Notes: generated by a model from the letters alone, not told the origin. DNA of 36,258 bases from Lingula anatina (GCF_001039355.2 NW_019776165.1:21782-58039), one strand, 5' to 3'. Shown: positions 1 through 11,192, counted from the first letter of the stretch. Translations and numbers: made by a program.

Positions 1-335
1 ACTGGCAATCTAGATGAGACCTTAAAATTGACTTTTGACCTACTTTTCACCATGAACTGAACTTTGCAAAATTTGCTTCCCTTTTATCTCCAAAACTGGC
101 AGAGATAGGTCAATAGTTACTATAGAACTTGAATAGGAAATCATATACTGGCAATCTAGATGAGACCTTAAAATTGACTTTTGACCTACTTTTCACCATG
201 AACTGAACTTTGCAAAATTTGCTTCCCTTTTATCTCTAAAACTGGCAGAGATAGGTCCATAGTTACTATTGAACTTGAATAGGAAGTCATATACTGGCAA
301 TTTACTGTGACCTTGAAATTGACCTTTGACCTACC
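1..335. repeat. 146-bp tandem repeat, about 2.3 units
   Basis: The unit starting ACTGGCAATCTAGATGAGAC begins at 1 and again at 147 with only a few differences. A third, diverged and truncated unit begins at 293. The repeat enters the window already in progress, so the array probably extends to the left. The units carry TGACCT-type half-sites; the third holds a clean TGACCTTTGACCT at 320-332. No coding potential is seen. Confidence 0.9.
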
Positions 336-589
336 TTATGATTAACTTAAATTTGATTGTACCATTTTTAGTTATATATATTTTTTGCATATTTTTAAAA
401 TTCTTGTTGCATGTTTACAGCTTGTCAAGCACAAGACTGGTGGCTGTGTCCCTTATTTTGTGTATGTGGGGGTCTAAAAGAATGCGCTTGCTCCAGCTGG
501 TGGTACAATATTCGGAGGCGGTATCGCCTCTCTGATCCTCTAGTTTTATATTTGTACAATATTATAATTTGTTTATTGACTTTGATTGT
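336..589. other. Unassigned AT-rich sequence
   Basis: An acceptor-like tract (TTTACAG at about 413-419) is followed by short open frames in more than one phase. No donor, homology or duplicate copy supports an exon. This stretch is not part of the large duplication that follows. Confidence 0.4.
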
Positions 590-2861
590 GGTAGGTACAT
601 ATGTTTATTTGAGTGAACACTTGTGGTTGTACATGATATATAATTAGTTATTTTGCAAATAAGAGTTTAAAACTTGCACAGAAAGAAATAAATCCAAAAA
701 GATTTGCAATTTTTTATATATTTCTTTGTCAGGGTAAATTTTTCTCATTTATTTTATGAAATGTTTGAGAAAAATGTTTGAACATTTATTGGCATGACTG
801 ATTGCTGTCTTAGAAGAGTTATTTTAATAACAATTGTGATAATTATTTTATAAATGAAAATTCTGGTAATTATATTAATAATAGTGTGTTCTTTTCCGTT
901 CTGTTCTGTTTTGTTTTTTATTATTATTTATTTTTGCTTTCAGAGCTCGTCACTATATTGGTGGCTGGAACGGCTGGGCAGAGAGAAAGGGGCTCCCTCT
1001 TCAGGAAAATCCAGATAAGCCGGCGACAGGTGCCTAGAGACAAGTGCAATATAACTAGAAAACCATGCAACAAATTTATTTTCAATAGTAGCATATATTC
1101 TGTTTTGTGAGCAATCCACAACATGCAAACTTTTTTTATGAAAAGAGGAGCAGTCAGCTAATAATGGAAAAATTCCACATGCAGTGAGTCTACTTAGGTG
1201 TATTCAAATGATTGAAGATTATAATAATTATAATTATATGAACAAGTGAATTTTTGAAATTTTTCCATGTAAGAAGGAAAATATGACTGGTTTAATTCAA
1301 AACTCCGACAATAACTGGGCTATTCCACAATCCACGTTTTGGTGTTTCTTGACTCATGTATAATCAGGGTTAAGGAGTTATTTTTGTAAAAAAAGAGGAT
1401 TGCATATATTTTATTTTGAACAATGAATTTGACTGCAAAAAAAAAAAAAAGGTTATAATGTACTTTTGAATTATGAGGGAAAGGGGAAGTTAATTTGCCC
1501 TGTTGTTTACATTTGCATCAGATCATTTCTGTAACTTTGATTAAAGGGAATGATATCCGTAACTGTAGAATTTGCCTAAAAATAGTAACTATGATCTGAA
1601 ATGTTATGTTCATTATACTTGTGTATCAAATTGGAAATATAAATCGTACGTAAATGGTGTTTAGACTTGTGCAAGGTTTGTTGCTGCGCCTAGCAGTTGT
1701 GCATAAATGTTTACTTATTTTTAAAATTTTTATTTACAGTGACATTTCTTTTTGTTTGTTTGTGGACGTTTTTTTCCTTTGAGGCGTCTAGTAGTCGGGC
1801 AGTCTGCACTGCTGATATCAGTAACGCTACCTGTAACAGAGGCTTCCATAAAGCAATAGATAACACACGGAGTTCGTGTAAATAGGAGGAAAATCGATAC
1901 TACCTCATCAACTGAGGGACAGTCAATCAGGAAAAAAACTCGTGCAGCTTTTGATGTGCCTAGAATTTATCTTTCTCTATAACCCCAAAGCCCTTTGCGT
2001 CTTTTTGAAAAATACGCAATTTCTTGCATAATACGCCATAGGCAAGCATTTCAGTCTTCTAATTGGCTGTCAAGTGCCTTTAAGAACAAGAAATATCTTT
2101 CCCACCCTAGTAATCCAAGCCTCTATTAAAAAGAAAAACAGTGCAATAAACAGGTTAATTGATATCTGTTTAGTACAATTTTGAAGAGCATTTTACTATT
2201 TCTAATTAAATGAATTGGCATGCTATCGAACTGTAATCTGAATACTGCACCTAATATTTGTTATTTAGTGTAATTGTAATATCGATCACCTTCGCAGTAC
2301 TGTCATCAGACATCATACAAAATTATCCCTGGGAATAAAAAATCCTAAAGTTGATTTTAACATGTTTTTTTTTTACATATAAACCCATTTGTCATCTGTT
2401 TTTGATCATTTTATAACAGAAACTTTGTGTGTGTGTAACTAAAAATACCAGATTTTCGACCGATTCATTGATCAAAAGCTTTTAGTCTTTGTATATGTAC
2501 CCACAGAAAAAGGTAAAGTAAGTGAAGTGAAAGGATGTGCACATATAAACAAATTGTGCATCAAAAATTGCGAGCAAGTAATGTAATTTAAGCAAACAAA
2601 GGCATCAGGTAACCATTAACTTCATTCGGCGATTCATTTCAATTTCTGCCTGTAACAGCTAAATTAAAATTAATATTTAATGACAAATCATTTGCGAGCA
2701 CAAACGAGTACATAAAACACATGGTCGCTGTTTTTGTTGATGTCGTTTAATGTCTCTCGATTTATACGTTTCTGTCTCAAAATAAGAACGAAAATGTACG
2801 CAAGGGAAATACGTGAAAACCAATCAAATTGCAGATTTCTAGGATATAGAGTCTACCTCTC

Positions 2862-2899
2862 CCAATCACAGTAAAGATTGACCCTGTAGCCTAGGCAAC
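2862..2899 (+). promoter_or_regulatory. CCAAT box and RFX-type X-box upstream of leader exon A
   Basis: CCAAT lies at 2862-2866 and GTAGCCTAGGCAAC at 2886-2899. The second matches the RFX X-box consensus GTNRCC-N(0-3)-RGYAAC at every fixed position and sits 109-122 bp before the ATG. The same pair occurs before the intact leader copy at 33710. The X-box is degraded before the broken copies (GTCGCTTAGGCAAC, GTCTCTTAGGCAAC). RFX factors bind X-boxes in ciliary and immune promoters; function here is inferred. Confidence 0.45.
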
Positions 2900-3007
2900 G
2901 TATTGCAACCAACTATTAGCCACAGAATAATTGCGGAATTCTTGTCGTCGATATTTAGTTTAAAGACCAATATATGGAGGTGCGGGTGACTTCCATACAA
3001 GTGAGAA

Positions 3008-3133
3008 ATGTCACGGAGAAGTTTCACCATTTTCTTGGTTTTGGGAAGTTTCGTATATGATTCAGTTGTGAAATCTTCACAAATTGCAGATGATCACGTG
3101 TGCCAGGTGGTTGGAAACGAAGTCCTGTGTCAG
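3008..3133 (+). CDS. Leader exon A: signal peptide exon, putative first exon of the CTHRC1-like gene
   Basis: The exon is 126 nt (42 codons) from ATG to a CAG|GTAGGAC donor, ending in phase 0. The peptide starts MSRRSFTIFLVLGSFV, a basic N-terminus followed by a short hydrophobic core, as in a secretory signal peptide. It ends with a hydrophilic DDHVCQVVGNEVLCQ stretch carrying two Cys. An identical peptide is encoded at 33710-33835 with only a synonymous change seen (TTC to TTT). The next exon is unproven. Phase 0 fits a candidate microexon at 11762, which then joins domain 1 of the CTHRC1-like gene; this would give a secreted protein of about 487 residues. It could instead belong to another gene whose later exons I do not recognise. 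Confidence 0.55.
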
Positions 3134-4119
3134 GTAGGACGGTAGTCAACTTAAGAATATTTTTAAAAGATAAGTCCTTAAGGATAACGATGCCGTTTAT
3201 TTAAGGAATTAGTGACGTGAGACAAGTTAGTGGATGGCAATAGATAAATAAATAGGTTCTTCTGAAACGGGACCATATAGGAAAAATGTCACCTGTAAGT
3301 CCTCTGATTTTTAAGATTTTTCAAAGGTCCCAATATTTGAGTAATTTTCTATAATTCCTATTATTCTGATTTATTGAGACCGTTCTTCAATGTTGCAATC
3401 AAATCATTGAAGTGTTTTCTGAGGGATGTTTAGAAATTTTGTACTGGTAAATATAAATCAATGGTTTGTAAACAACAGAATGAGGTATAGGAGCTAGTAG
3501 AGAAGGATCATCGGAAACTGTTTGTAGTCGGCTTTTTATTTGTTTCGACACAACCTTTTGAATTTGATCAAAGGTATTATTTCATTAAATTTAGGTGAGA
3601 GTAATTTAGACAAGCATTGGAAGCTACTACTGAATCACGGCTATGTCCTCGTCACCAACTGATTTGGGTTATAAATGAAAGAGCACATGCATGCTTAATT
3701 TTTTCTCACTTTATGATCCAAATACCAAGCTAATGAACATTTTTGCTCAATTTGTTTGTGTGTTATTTTGCAAAATTCGAAATGTGATCTTTGTATTTAT
3801 ATAATGATAGAACTTGGAATTTACTTGATTGGTTTGTAGGAAAAATGGTAGGCTAGTTGAAAATAAACGTGATCAGATAGTTCTTCCATAAAAGTCATGT
3901 TTTTGAAAACGAAGTCCTGTGTCAGGTACGAAGACTCAACTTTATAAAGATCCATAGTGTCAATTTGTAAAAGAAAGATAAATTTGGGTACTTATGAAGC
4001 GAGGTTTGTTAGTGTCGCTTAGGCAACGCGTTCTCACTATACGTCCAGGCCATAGAACAACTGGGATTCTTACCTGTCAGAATTTAGTTTAAAGACCCGT
4101 GTTAGAGTACTAGTGAGAA

Positions 4120-4236
4120 ATTGCAAGGAGGAGTTTCACCATTTCTTGGTTTTGGAACGTTTTGTGCATCCCACTGTTGTGAAATCTTTGCAAATTGAAG
4201 ATGATCACTTGTGCCAGGTGTTTGGCACTGTGTCAG
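4120..4236 (+). pseudogene. Leader exon B, degenerate copy
   Basis: This aligns to leader exon A within a tandem copy of its surrounding unit (upstream TTAGGCAACGCGTT and TTTAGTTTAAAGACC motifs shared). The ATG position reads ATT, one T is missing from the ATTTTCTTGG stretch, and the tail is shortened, so the frame is lost. The GTAGA donor-like end is retained. A further fragment of the exon tail plus donor is at about 3905-3930. Confidence 0.7.
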
Positions 4237-4279
4237 GTAGAGCGGAAGTCAACTTAAGAATATTTTCAAAAGATAAATT

Positions 4280-4375
4280 AAGTCCTTATTGATAATGATG
4301 TCAATTATTTAAGAAATAATTAACATCATTATCAATAAGGACTTATTGATAATGATGTTAATTATTTAAGAAATT
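4280..4375. repeat. Inverted triplication forming a 54-bp near-perfect palindrome
   Basis: A segment beginning AAGTCCTTATTGATAATGAT is followed by its reverse complement and then again by a forward copy. The reverse and forward copies at 4314-4339 and 4342-4367 are exact 26-bp arms around GA. The matching place in duplication copy 2 (about 35020-35065) has only one forward copy, so the extra arms arose in copy 1 or were lost from copy 2. Confidence 0.85.
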
Positions 4376-5072
4376 AGTGAAGTGAGACTAGTTAGTGGAT
4401 GACAATAGATAAATTAAAAGGTCCTACTAAAACGGGACCATATAGGAAAATTGTCCCCTGTATGCCCTTTGGTTTTTAAGATTTTGAAAGGAATTCTTCA
4501 AAGATCCCAATATTTGAGTAATTATCTGTAATTCCTGTTATTCTGATTTATTGAAACCAATGTTGTTGCAGTCATATAATTAAAGTGCTTTTCTGAGGGA
4601 TGTTTAGAAATTTTACTGGTAAATATAAATTAATGATTTTAAACAACAGAATGAGGTATAGGAGCTAGTAGAGAAGGATCATCGGAAACTGTTTGTAGTC
4701 GGCCTTTTATTTTTTTCGACACAACCTTTTGAATTTGATCAAAGGTATTATTTCATTAAATTTAGGTGAGAGTAATTTAGACAAGCATTGGAAGGTACTA
4801 CTGAATCACGGCTATGTCCTCGTCACCAATTGATTTGGGTAATAAATGATAGAACACATGCTTAATTTTTTCTCACTTCATAATCCAAATACCAAGCTAA
4901 TGAACATTTTTGCTCAATTTGTTTTTGTGTTATTTTGCAAAATTCTTCTATTAAAGTCATGTTTTGTATCCTTTTTGTGATGTTAATGCTTATAAATAGC
5001 AAACTGTTTTTTTTATTTATGTTACGATTATTTTGTATTTCTGACCCTAAAAAGTACACATTATTTTACCTA

Positions 5073-5601
5073 ACTATATATAAGCTATAATACAGAAAAT
5101 GTTATTTCAAGACACGTACTGCATTTCTGCAGATTTAATAGTAAGTGTTGGTTAGCAAAAGGACAAAAAAATGCCATGGTCAGATTATTCTTTTGCTACG
5201 GTTAAAGCGTAACTGCCAATTTTTAAATGTTTAGTTTATTACTTTTGTTAGACAAAGGGAAGATTGAATTTGGAAATCAAAGTAATCGGATTACCTTTTA
5301 GTTATTAAATTTATCAATTGCTAAGCACGTGAAGAGTTGAGACTGAAGTTTTTATAAGAAAAGCTCTTTTCATTGTCATTTTTACTATTAACTTTTTATG
5401 ATATTTTACGTAAGCGGTGGCGTTTTTTATATTGCTTATATACAAACATATATACTGAATACGTATCATTTGTGTATCATTGACGTGTTTGTAATAGTGT
5501 CACTAATTATATAATCAAAATATATTTTAATATTTTGATTCAATATCTGAATCTTTATTTCCAACGTAACCAGGGACCATTGGCCGTTGCGTTTTATTTG
5601 A
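5073..5601. other. Non-genic, AT-rich
   Basis: No exon-like, RNA or recognisable repeat signal is seen between the end of duplication copy 1 and the MITE at 5602. Confidence 0.4.
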
Positions 5602-5951
5602 TTAAAGGGATAACAACTGTTCATTTTGGCCAAACAATGAATTTTCCTGGGGTAAAAAGCAACTTTCCAATACTTACCGATTGTACATTATAATTGTGAA
5701 TCCATTCCCACATTTAAAATTAGTCCCTGTTTTTTTTTTTTTTTTTTTTTTGTAATAATCTCTGAAGAGATTATTACAGAGTGCAGTAAGCTATGGAGAT
5801 CATGTGATGTGATGGCAAGCACAGATACCAAAATAATTGTGTTAACAGCCGTTTTTGGGGGCAAAATAGAATTCATTGTATTTCTATGAGTTATTTACAA
5901 TGAATTTATTGTGAAATATGGATATTTTATGAAAGATTGTTATCCCTTTGA
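5602..5951. mobile_element. Non-autonomous DNA transposon (MITE), family M1
   Basis: The ends read TTAAAGGGATAACAACTGTT and, at the right, AAGATTGTTATCCCTTT, which are inverted repeats of one another. The interior has an inverted-repeat stretch (AATAATCTCTGAAGAGATTATT) next to a poly-T run after GTCCCTG. A second copy in opposite orientation is at 12675-13021 and a central fragment is at 20051-20150. No transposase is encoded. Confidence 0.8.
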
Positions 5952-5991
5952 CATTTTCTTGTCTAATCTTCGAATTAATATCACAGAAATA

Positions 5992-6521
5992 CAGGCCTAC
6001 CCAACTACCAGACTCGGCACCTACGGATCCAGAATAAACCGGTATCAGACCACACTACCCGTTTTCAAGGTGTGTGTCAGATCGCATTACAGAGCATCAG
6101 CCACCACACCGATTTTGCCTGGTGCGAGATGTGATAGCGATGATCCTAAGCGGGGTTGGAAAGTAGTGCATCTCATCTAGATTCATGCGCTGCTGCAATT
6201 TTCCCTGTTTATGCTAAAAATCTGACAATACGGCAATTTTTTAACATAAAATTTAGGTTCGAACATAGCCAATGATGTTTTGTAAATAAGAACTTGCAAA
6301 CTTATATACTAATTTAGAAAAGTAGACCTAATTTTGATAGCGGAAGCATATTCTGTCGGGGTGAAATATTACCCTGATGACAGGTAGGTCTACAAAATTT
6401 GTGATGGGGTATGATACTCTGTAATGTGATCTGACACACACCTTGAAAACGGGTAGTGTGGTCTGATATACCGGTTTATTCTGGATCCGTAGGTGCCGAG
6501 TCTGGTAGTTGGGTAGGCCTG
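5992..6521. repeat. Inverted repeat with about 110-bp arms
   Basis: Arms at 5992-6100 and 6411-6521 are close reverse complements, differing by a 2-bp indel and a few substitutions, around a roughly 310-bp loop. Each arm is open on its own coding strand and both encode the short peptide TTLPVFKVCVRSHYR. I recognise no protein family. The arms look like two inverted copies of one repeat or a foldback element. Confidence 0.75.
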
Positions 6522-6529
6522 AAATAGAT

Positions 6530-8470
6530 AACCCAACAGATAATCCCATACTACTTTTCGTCGTATTTTTCTTTTAATTGAAATTTTGAAGAGAGTATTT
6601 TTTTAATAAATAAAGCATGATGACTCTGAAATTACATCTCTAAGGGCACAAACGTTATTGGCACACTATTAGGTGTTTTAAAGTCCTGTTGTCTAATAAT
6701 TACCAAACCCAATATAAAGTGTCATGTAGGGTATTATTTCAAATAAATATCAAAATCTCATTTTAACTTACTAACCCAGTTTCTCATATTTCCCGACTAA
6801 ACCCTAACCTTAGTTATTGCGTTGAGATTGAAACGCAATGATGACGGAATGTAGTATGCCATAATCTAGTGTGGACAAAGGGAACTTTCACCTTGCAGGG
6901 CGTCACGTTTAGCTCGAAACTGAGAATGTGGAGGAAATTAATAATAAGAAAAAAAAAAACAGCTGCATGCAGTGAAAAAGGAGATAAAACAATGGAAAAA
7001 ATGGAGACAGTGACTAGTCTGTGTAAAATAACAGTAATTTAAAAATCGTTGCTTTGACCAAATTGTACTCATGAATTCATGCCTTTCCCTAAACCTGAAC
7101 ATAGCATTGGAAATTGGAACATTTGCTATACAGATTGATGTGAAGCGGTCAGATAAATATAGTAATGATGTTTTTTTGAATCTGCCTAAGCAGGGGAATG
7201 AAAAACGAGCAACTCAAACGTATCCATAATATAACTTGCAGAATACCGCTGTAAAATGAAAAAGAATGGACAGAATTTCTTGAAGATTTGCAAAACCGTA
7301 ATGCCGTATGAAAAGATGAGCCACTTATTCGTTCATGATGCATTTTGACGTATCACAATTAATTCATATAAAAAAATAGATCAAAAAGTTTTCAAAATTA
7401 ATATATGATACAATTGTGAAATTATGAAAAGCAAACCTCGTTTGGAATTGTACTGGCAAATAATTAATGCCGAACCTTAAAGAAAACTTAAGGAAAACTA
7501 TAAACAACTGTCGTCAAATAAACATTGGATACAAGAATAAGCTGCTTTCAGTATTGTATTGTTTACAGGATCACTGAAACACACAGAATTATGAATAATG
7601 ATAAATGATTCATTATGTACACTTTGAAAAAAGGAGGTAGGAACTTTAAAACATTGATTGTGGGGTAAGCCATTTTCTTTGCCATTCCTTAAGGATATTA
7701 TAACCCTCTGTTATCATCCAGATACCGAAAATGATTTTTTCCTGCATCAAATTATTAACAATAAAAAAAAAAACACTTGAAAATATAAGATATCAGCGTC
7801 TATATTTTTTAAAATATAGAACAATGTTGCAATGTATGAGCATAGGCAACTTAAAGCTTTAATCGTCAATATAACGCATTTCTATTTTGAGGTGAGATAA
7901 CAATCGGTATGGGGCGTAACTTCATCTCTGAACAAGATTTTATCATGAAAATTGGCAGAGTTGACCAGAAGTGTACGTATATCTACAATTCCGTAATTTT
8001 GGTTTAAATGTTTTTGTTATGGAGTTATGAGCCCTTAATTACATATTTTCATTAAACAAAGACATCATTTTGCTTTATTAATGATAAAATCTGAACTTAG
8101 CCTTTTTAGAAAAATGGCTGGCAGGGTTTTGGAGTACTTAATAGTGTCATTAGATTGGCGTTAAATCTTGGGTGCTAAGGTAAAAGAGAAATTTGAGAAA
8201 CCGATTTTCGGTTTTTACCCCAAAATCGCAATTATGGCGTCACCCTTAAGATGACATATGTGTAAATGTTAATAAAGTTAGTCACTGAACACCGAAGAAT
8301 TATTCATAACCCAAAAGAATATATGTTAGACAGTAAATAAGGAATTTTGGGCGAAGGATCACAATATCCTTAAAGAAAGTACCTTGTTTATGTAACAAAG
8401 GATAAGTGCAGGTAACCACTGGCAAAGTGCCCATCGTCATATGTTTCAAATAATTTGCTATTATAAAGTT
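6530..8470. other. Non-genic stretch
   Basis: About 1.9 kb of AT-rich DNA in which I see no exon, RNA gene or clear transposon end. Open frames are short and lack splice support. Confidence 0.4.
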
Positions 8471-8472
8471 TA

Positions 8473-8731
8473 CAGGGCCTTAGCCTCCGGGGGGGCAGGG
8501 GGGCAGCTGCCTGGGATTTGAGGTGCAAATATGGCAAAATGGCAATATGAACCCACTATTTTTGACTTCTGATTGAACAATAAATAACAGTTAAAATGCA
8601 CCAGAATGCAGTATTATACATACAGTTTTTAAAAAAATTCCACACCCACACCCCCCCCCCTTGGGTGCTTCGCCCCCTCGTGTCCGCTTACTGCCCCCCC
8701 CCCCTGGCATTTTGCTCAGGCTACGGCCCTG
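8473..8731. mobile_element. Non-autonomous DNA transposon, family M2, copy 1
   Basis: It starts CAGGGCCTTAGCCTCCGG and ends AGGCTACGGCCCTG, imperfect terminal inverted repeats, with GTTTA directly flanking both sides as a 5-bp target-site duplication. The interior has G-rich and C-rich runs. A longer relative in opposite orientation lies at 9165-9631. Confidence 0.8.
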
Positions 8732-8749
8732 GTTTATGCATATATTTGT

Positions 8750-8790
<41 letters not shown>
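8750..8790. repeat. (TAG)n microsatellite
   Basis: About 13 uninterrupted TAG units directly precede GCCAGGCTAA, a short motif also found at about 23898 and 28051. Confidence 0.95.
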
Positions 8791-8791
<1 letters not shown>

Positions 8792-9164
8792 CCAGGCTAA
8801 AAAGTAGTCAATCTCTCAAGCTGATGCAATACCGTTTGTCATTTGTTTTTGAATAAATTTTTGAGAAACTTTGTGTGTAATTTAACAATACCAGATTCCC
8901 AACCCATTTATGATTGAAATTTTCACCTCGGTGTTTGTATTCCATAAAAATACACTGTATTTTAGTATGTAAAGTGTTAGGATGTGCACATGAAAACAAT
9001 CTAAAGCATCAACATTAAACTGAGGACATTAATATAGCCTAAAGAAAACAAATCGTTCAACTTCATTCAGCGATAAATGCCAATTTCGGTCTGTAGGATC
9101 TAAATTGAAATAAATATTTTGAGTCGAATCATTATCGAGTGCAAACTCGTCACCTATTGATTAA

Positions 9165-9631
9165 CAGGGCCGTAGCCTGAGCAAAATGCCAGGGGGAGGC
9201 AGTAAGCGGACACGAGGGGGGAGGGGTGGGAGGGGGTGTCCCCCTCCCACGGTGTGGAAATTTTTTAAAAACTCTATGTATAAAACTGCATTTTGGTGCA
9301 TTTTAACAGTTATCTATTGCCCAATCAGAAGTCAGAAATTGTGGGTTCATTTTGCCATTAGTACAGTCATTTTTAAACACAACATGGGGGATAGCTCCCT
9401 AAGGGAGGATGAGCTTTTTGGCATGAACTGAGTTGGCTAAAAACAGTACACATTTGTAAACAGATTGTTGAATGATTGTCTTGTGGCCATGAGTGCATTT
9501 TCTCACAGAATTGATACCAACTTTGCAATTATTTTTTTTTACCTTTGCGATTATTTATTTTTTTTGCACTTAAAATCCCAGGGGGGGCAGCTGCCCCCCC
9601 CCCCCCTGCCCCCCCGGAGGCTACGGCCCTG
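9165..9631. mobile_element. Non-autonomous DNA transposon, family M2, copy 2 (inverted)
   Basis: It begins CAGGGCCGTAGCCTGAGC and ends GGAGGCTACGGCCCTG, with ATTAA on both sides as the target-site duplication. It is the reverse orientation of the element at 8473 plus about 200 bp of extra interior. The two together form a long inverted pair. Confidence 0.8.
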
Positions 9632-9874
9632 ATTAAAAGCTACTGAAAATTGGAAGAGGACGACACAGGGGAAATATGTGAAAACCAACCAACAGGCACA
9701 TTTCTAGGAAATTGACCCTCCCTCGGCCAATCACAGTCAATATTGACTTTGTCTCTTAGGCAACGCGTTGCCAACGTATGTTTGTGTCATAGAATAATAG
9801 TGGAGTTCTTGTCTGTCGATATTTAGTTTAAAGACCAATGTAAAGAGATGCGGTTGACGCACGTTCTAGTGAAA

Positions 9875-9999
9875 ATGTCACAGAGTAGTCTCACTATTTT
9901 CTTGGTTCTGGGAATTTTTGTATGTACTCCGGATATCTTCACAAATTGAAGACGACCACGTGTGCCAGGTGTTTGGAAACGAAGTATTAATTGTGTCAG
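9875..9999 (+). pseudogene. Leader exon C, frameshifted copy
   Basis: It starts with ATG and encodes MSQSSLTIFLVLGIFV, closely matching the intact leader, then shifts frame and meets TGA at codon 25. Against exon A it has a net 5-nt loss in the middle and a 4-nt gain near the end (125 rather than 126 nt). The CAG|GTAGGAC donor is kept. Two separate indels argue against one sequencing error. It is the copy nearest to the CTHRC1-like exons and may once have been their first exon. Confidence 0.7.
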
Positions 10000-10510
10000 G
10001 TAGGACGTTAGTCAACTTAAAATATATGGAAAATAAATTAAGTCCATGATGAAATTATCGAATACTTTTGAATTTTCTGAAGGAAAATTTGTTAGTGGCA
10101 AGCACTCGATTACTTAAAAAGGTCCCGCTGATACAGGGCTGGTAGAAATATGCCTCCCATTGACCCCTTAAATCTTATGATTATCATGATTTTGACAGAA
10201 ATTTAACAAAGATCCCCATAATTCAGTGAAGTTCTTATTATTTTGATTTTTATTTTTTTCAGTGAGACCATGCTTCAATATAATTGCATTCATGTCGAAA
10301 ACGTCCTTTTCTGAGAGAAGTTTAGAATTTGAACGGCTAAAATATGGATTGATCTCTTTAAACAACAGAATGAGATTAAGGACTTAGTAGAGAAGGGTCA
10401 CACTAGGCTGCCTCTGCCTGTAGATGTCCTTTTTTCGACACAACCTAAATGATTTTATCACAGGTATCATTCCATTACATTTAATTGATGACAGTCATTT
10501 AGAGATTTGT

Positions 10511-10830
10511 GCGAAATTCTATACTTTCCATACACTTTGTACAGTATAAATTTTAACTGTCTCTTTGTCGTATATCTGGATATCAAAATGGGGTTACACG
10601 TGAATACCTACACATAGTGAACAATTAGATCGAGATACCTTATGAACTACATCACAATTTATTCAAACTAATGTATACAGACTGAAAGTGTTCCAAGTCA
10701 ATACTTGATGCAATGGTTTCAAATGTGAAAGGCAAACCACACTTGGAGTAGAATGATGAGCCTAGCAGAACATTTAAGTGAAAGAAAATGTAACAAATAT
10801 CTGTCTGTCAATGTTCCTCGGATACAAGAA
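10511..10830. other. Non-genic stretch
   Basis: No feature recognised between the degenerate leader paralogue and the MITE at 10831. Confidence 0.35.
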
Positions 10831-11192
10831 TCACTGAGAATAAAATCGGAGTCCAAGTGACTCCAAACTTGGAGTCCAGCAGTGGTGCCTAAAATAACTC
10901 CTAAGTGGAGTCAAGTTGACTCCGATGGAGTAACGCCATCCCAGACCCGACAGGAGTGTCACAATCGGTGGAAGGGGTCAGCCAGACACTGGCCCCCGGT
11001 AATTTGACCCTGATTTTAGAGTCAGATTGACTCCATGAGAGCCAGGGGGTGATTGATTCTGATAAGAGAGTCTAAAGACTCTGGTAGTGGGGTAATTTGA
11101 CCCTCAAATAGGAGTCAAATTAACTCCATGAGGGTCAGGGGGTGCTGCACTCTGACTAGAGAGTCTAATGACTCCAATTTTATTCTCAGTGA
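10831..11192. mobile_element. MITE with dense GGAGTC/GACTCC repeats, family M3
   Basis: Terminal inverted repeats TCACTGAGAATAAAATCGGA and TTTTATTCTCAGTGA bound 362 bp. The interior carries more than a dozen GAGTC or GACTC words in both orientations and two related blocks (ACCCTGATTTTAGAGTCAGA and ACCCTCAAATAGGAGTCAAA). No coding region is present. Confidence 0.8.

Larger units (their letters stand above)
590..5072 (+). repeat. Large direct duplication, copy 1 (partner 31228-35857)
   Basis: Sequence from about 590 to 5072 matches 31228-35857 in the same orientation with few substitutions over most of its length (for example 1500-3135 against 32205-33837). It contains the leader exon at 3008, a second internal leader-like unit at about 4010-5072, and flanking non-coding DNA. 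The 590-2800 part holds no gene I can support. Short open frames around 945-1050 and 1740-1885 differ between the two copies by mostly amino-acid-changing substitutions and indels. Copy 2 differs by an expanded ATT microsatellite and an extra roughly 120-bp segment in its second unit. Confidence 0.9.
8838..10510 (+). repeat. Older diverged paralogue of the leader-exon region (2390-3600)
   Basis: Colinear similarity to 2390-3600 is seen at several points: TTTGTCATTTGTTTTTGA near 8836, CCAATCACAGT at about 9728, TTAGGCAACGCGTTG at about 9757, TTTAGTTTAAAGACCAATG at about 9823, the leader exon at 9875, and AACAACAGAATGAG at about 10361. Divergence is clearly greater than between the two large duplication copies. 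An M2 transposon (9165-9631) interrupts it. Confidence 0.75.

Noticed and set aside
945-1048. Possible exon after TTTGCTTTCAG, with counterpart at about 31653
   Set aside because: The GT donor of copy 1 is GC in copy 2, most substitutions change amino acids, and no family resemblance is seen.
1697-1885. Small open frame ending in CTADISNATCNRGFHKAI, with a counterpart at 32357-32587
   Set aside because: A one-base indel changes the frame of its upstream part between the two copies. In the shared part I count about five amino-acid-changing against two silent differences, so there is no sign of coding constraint.
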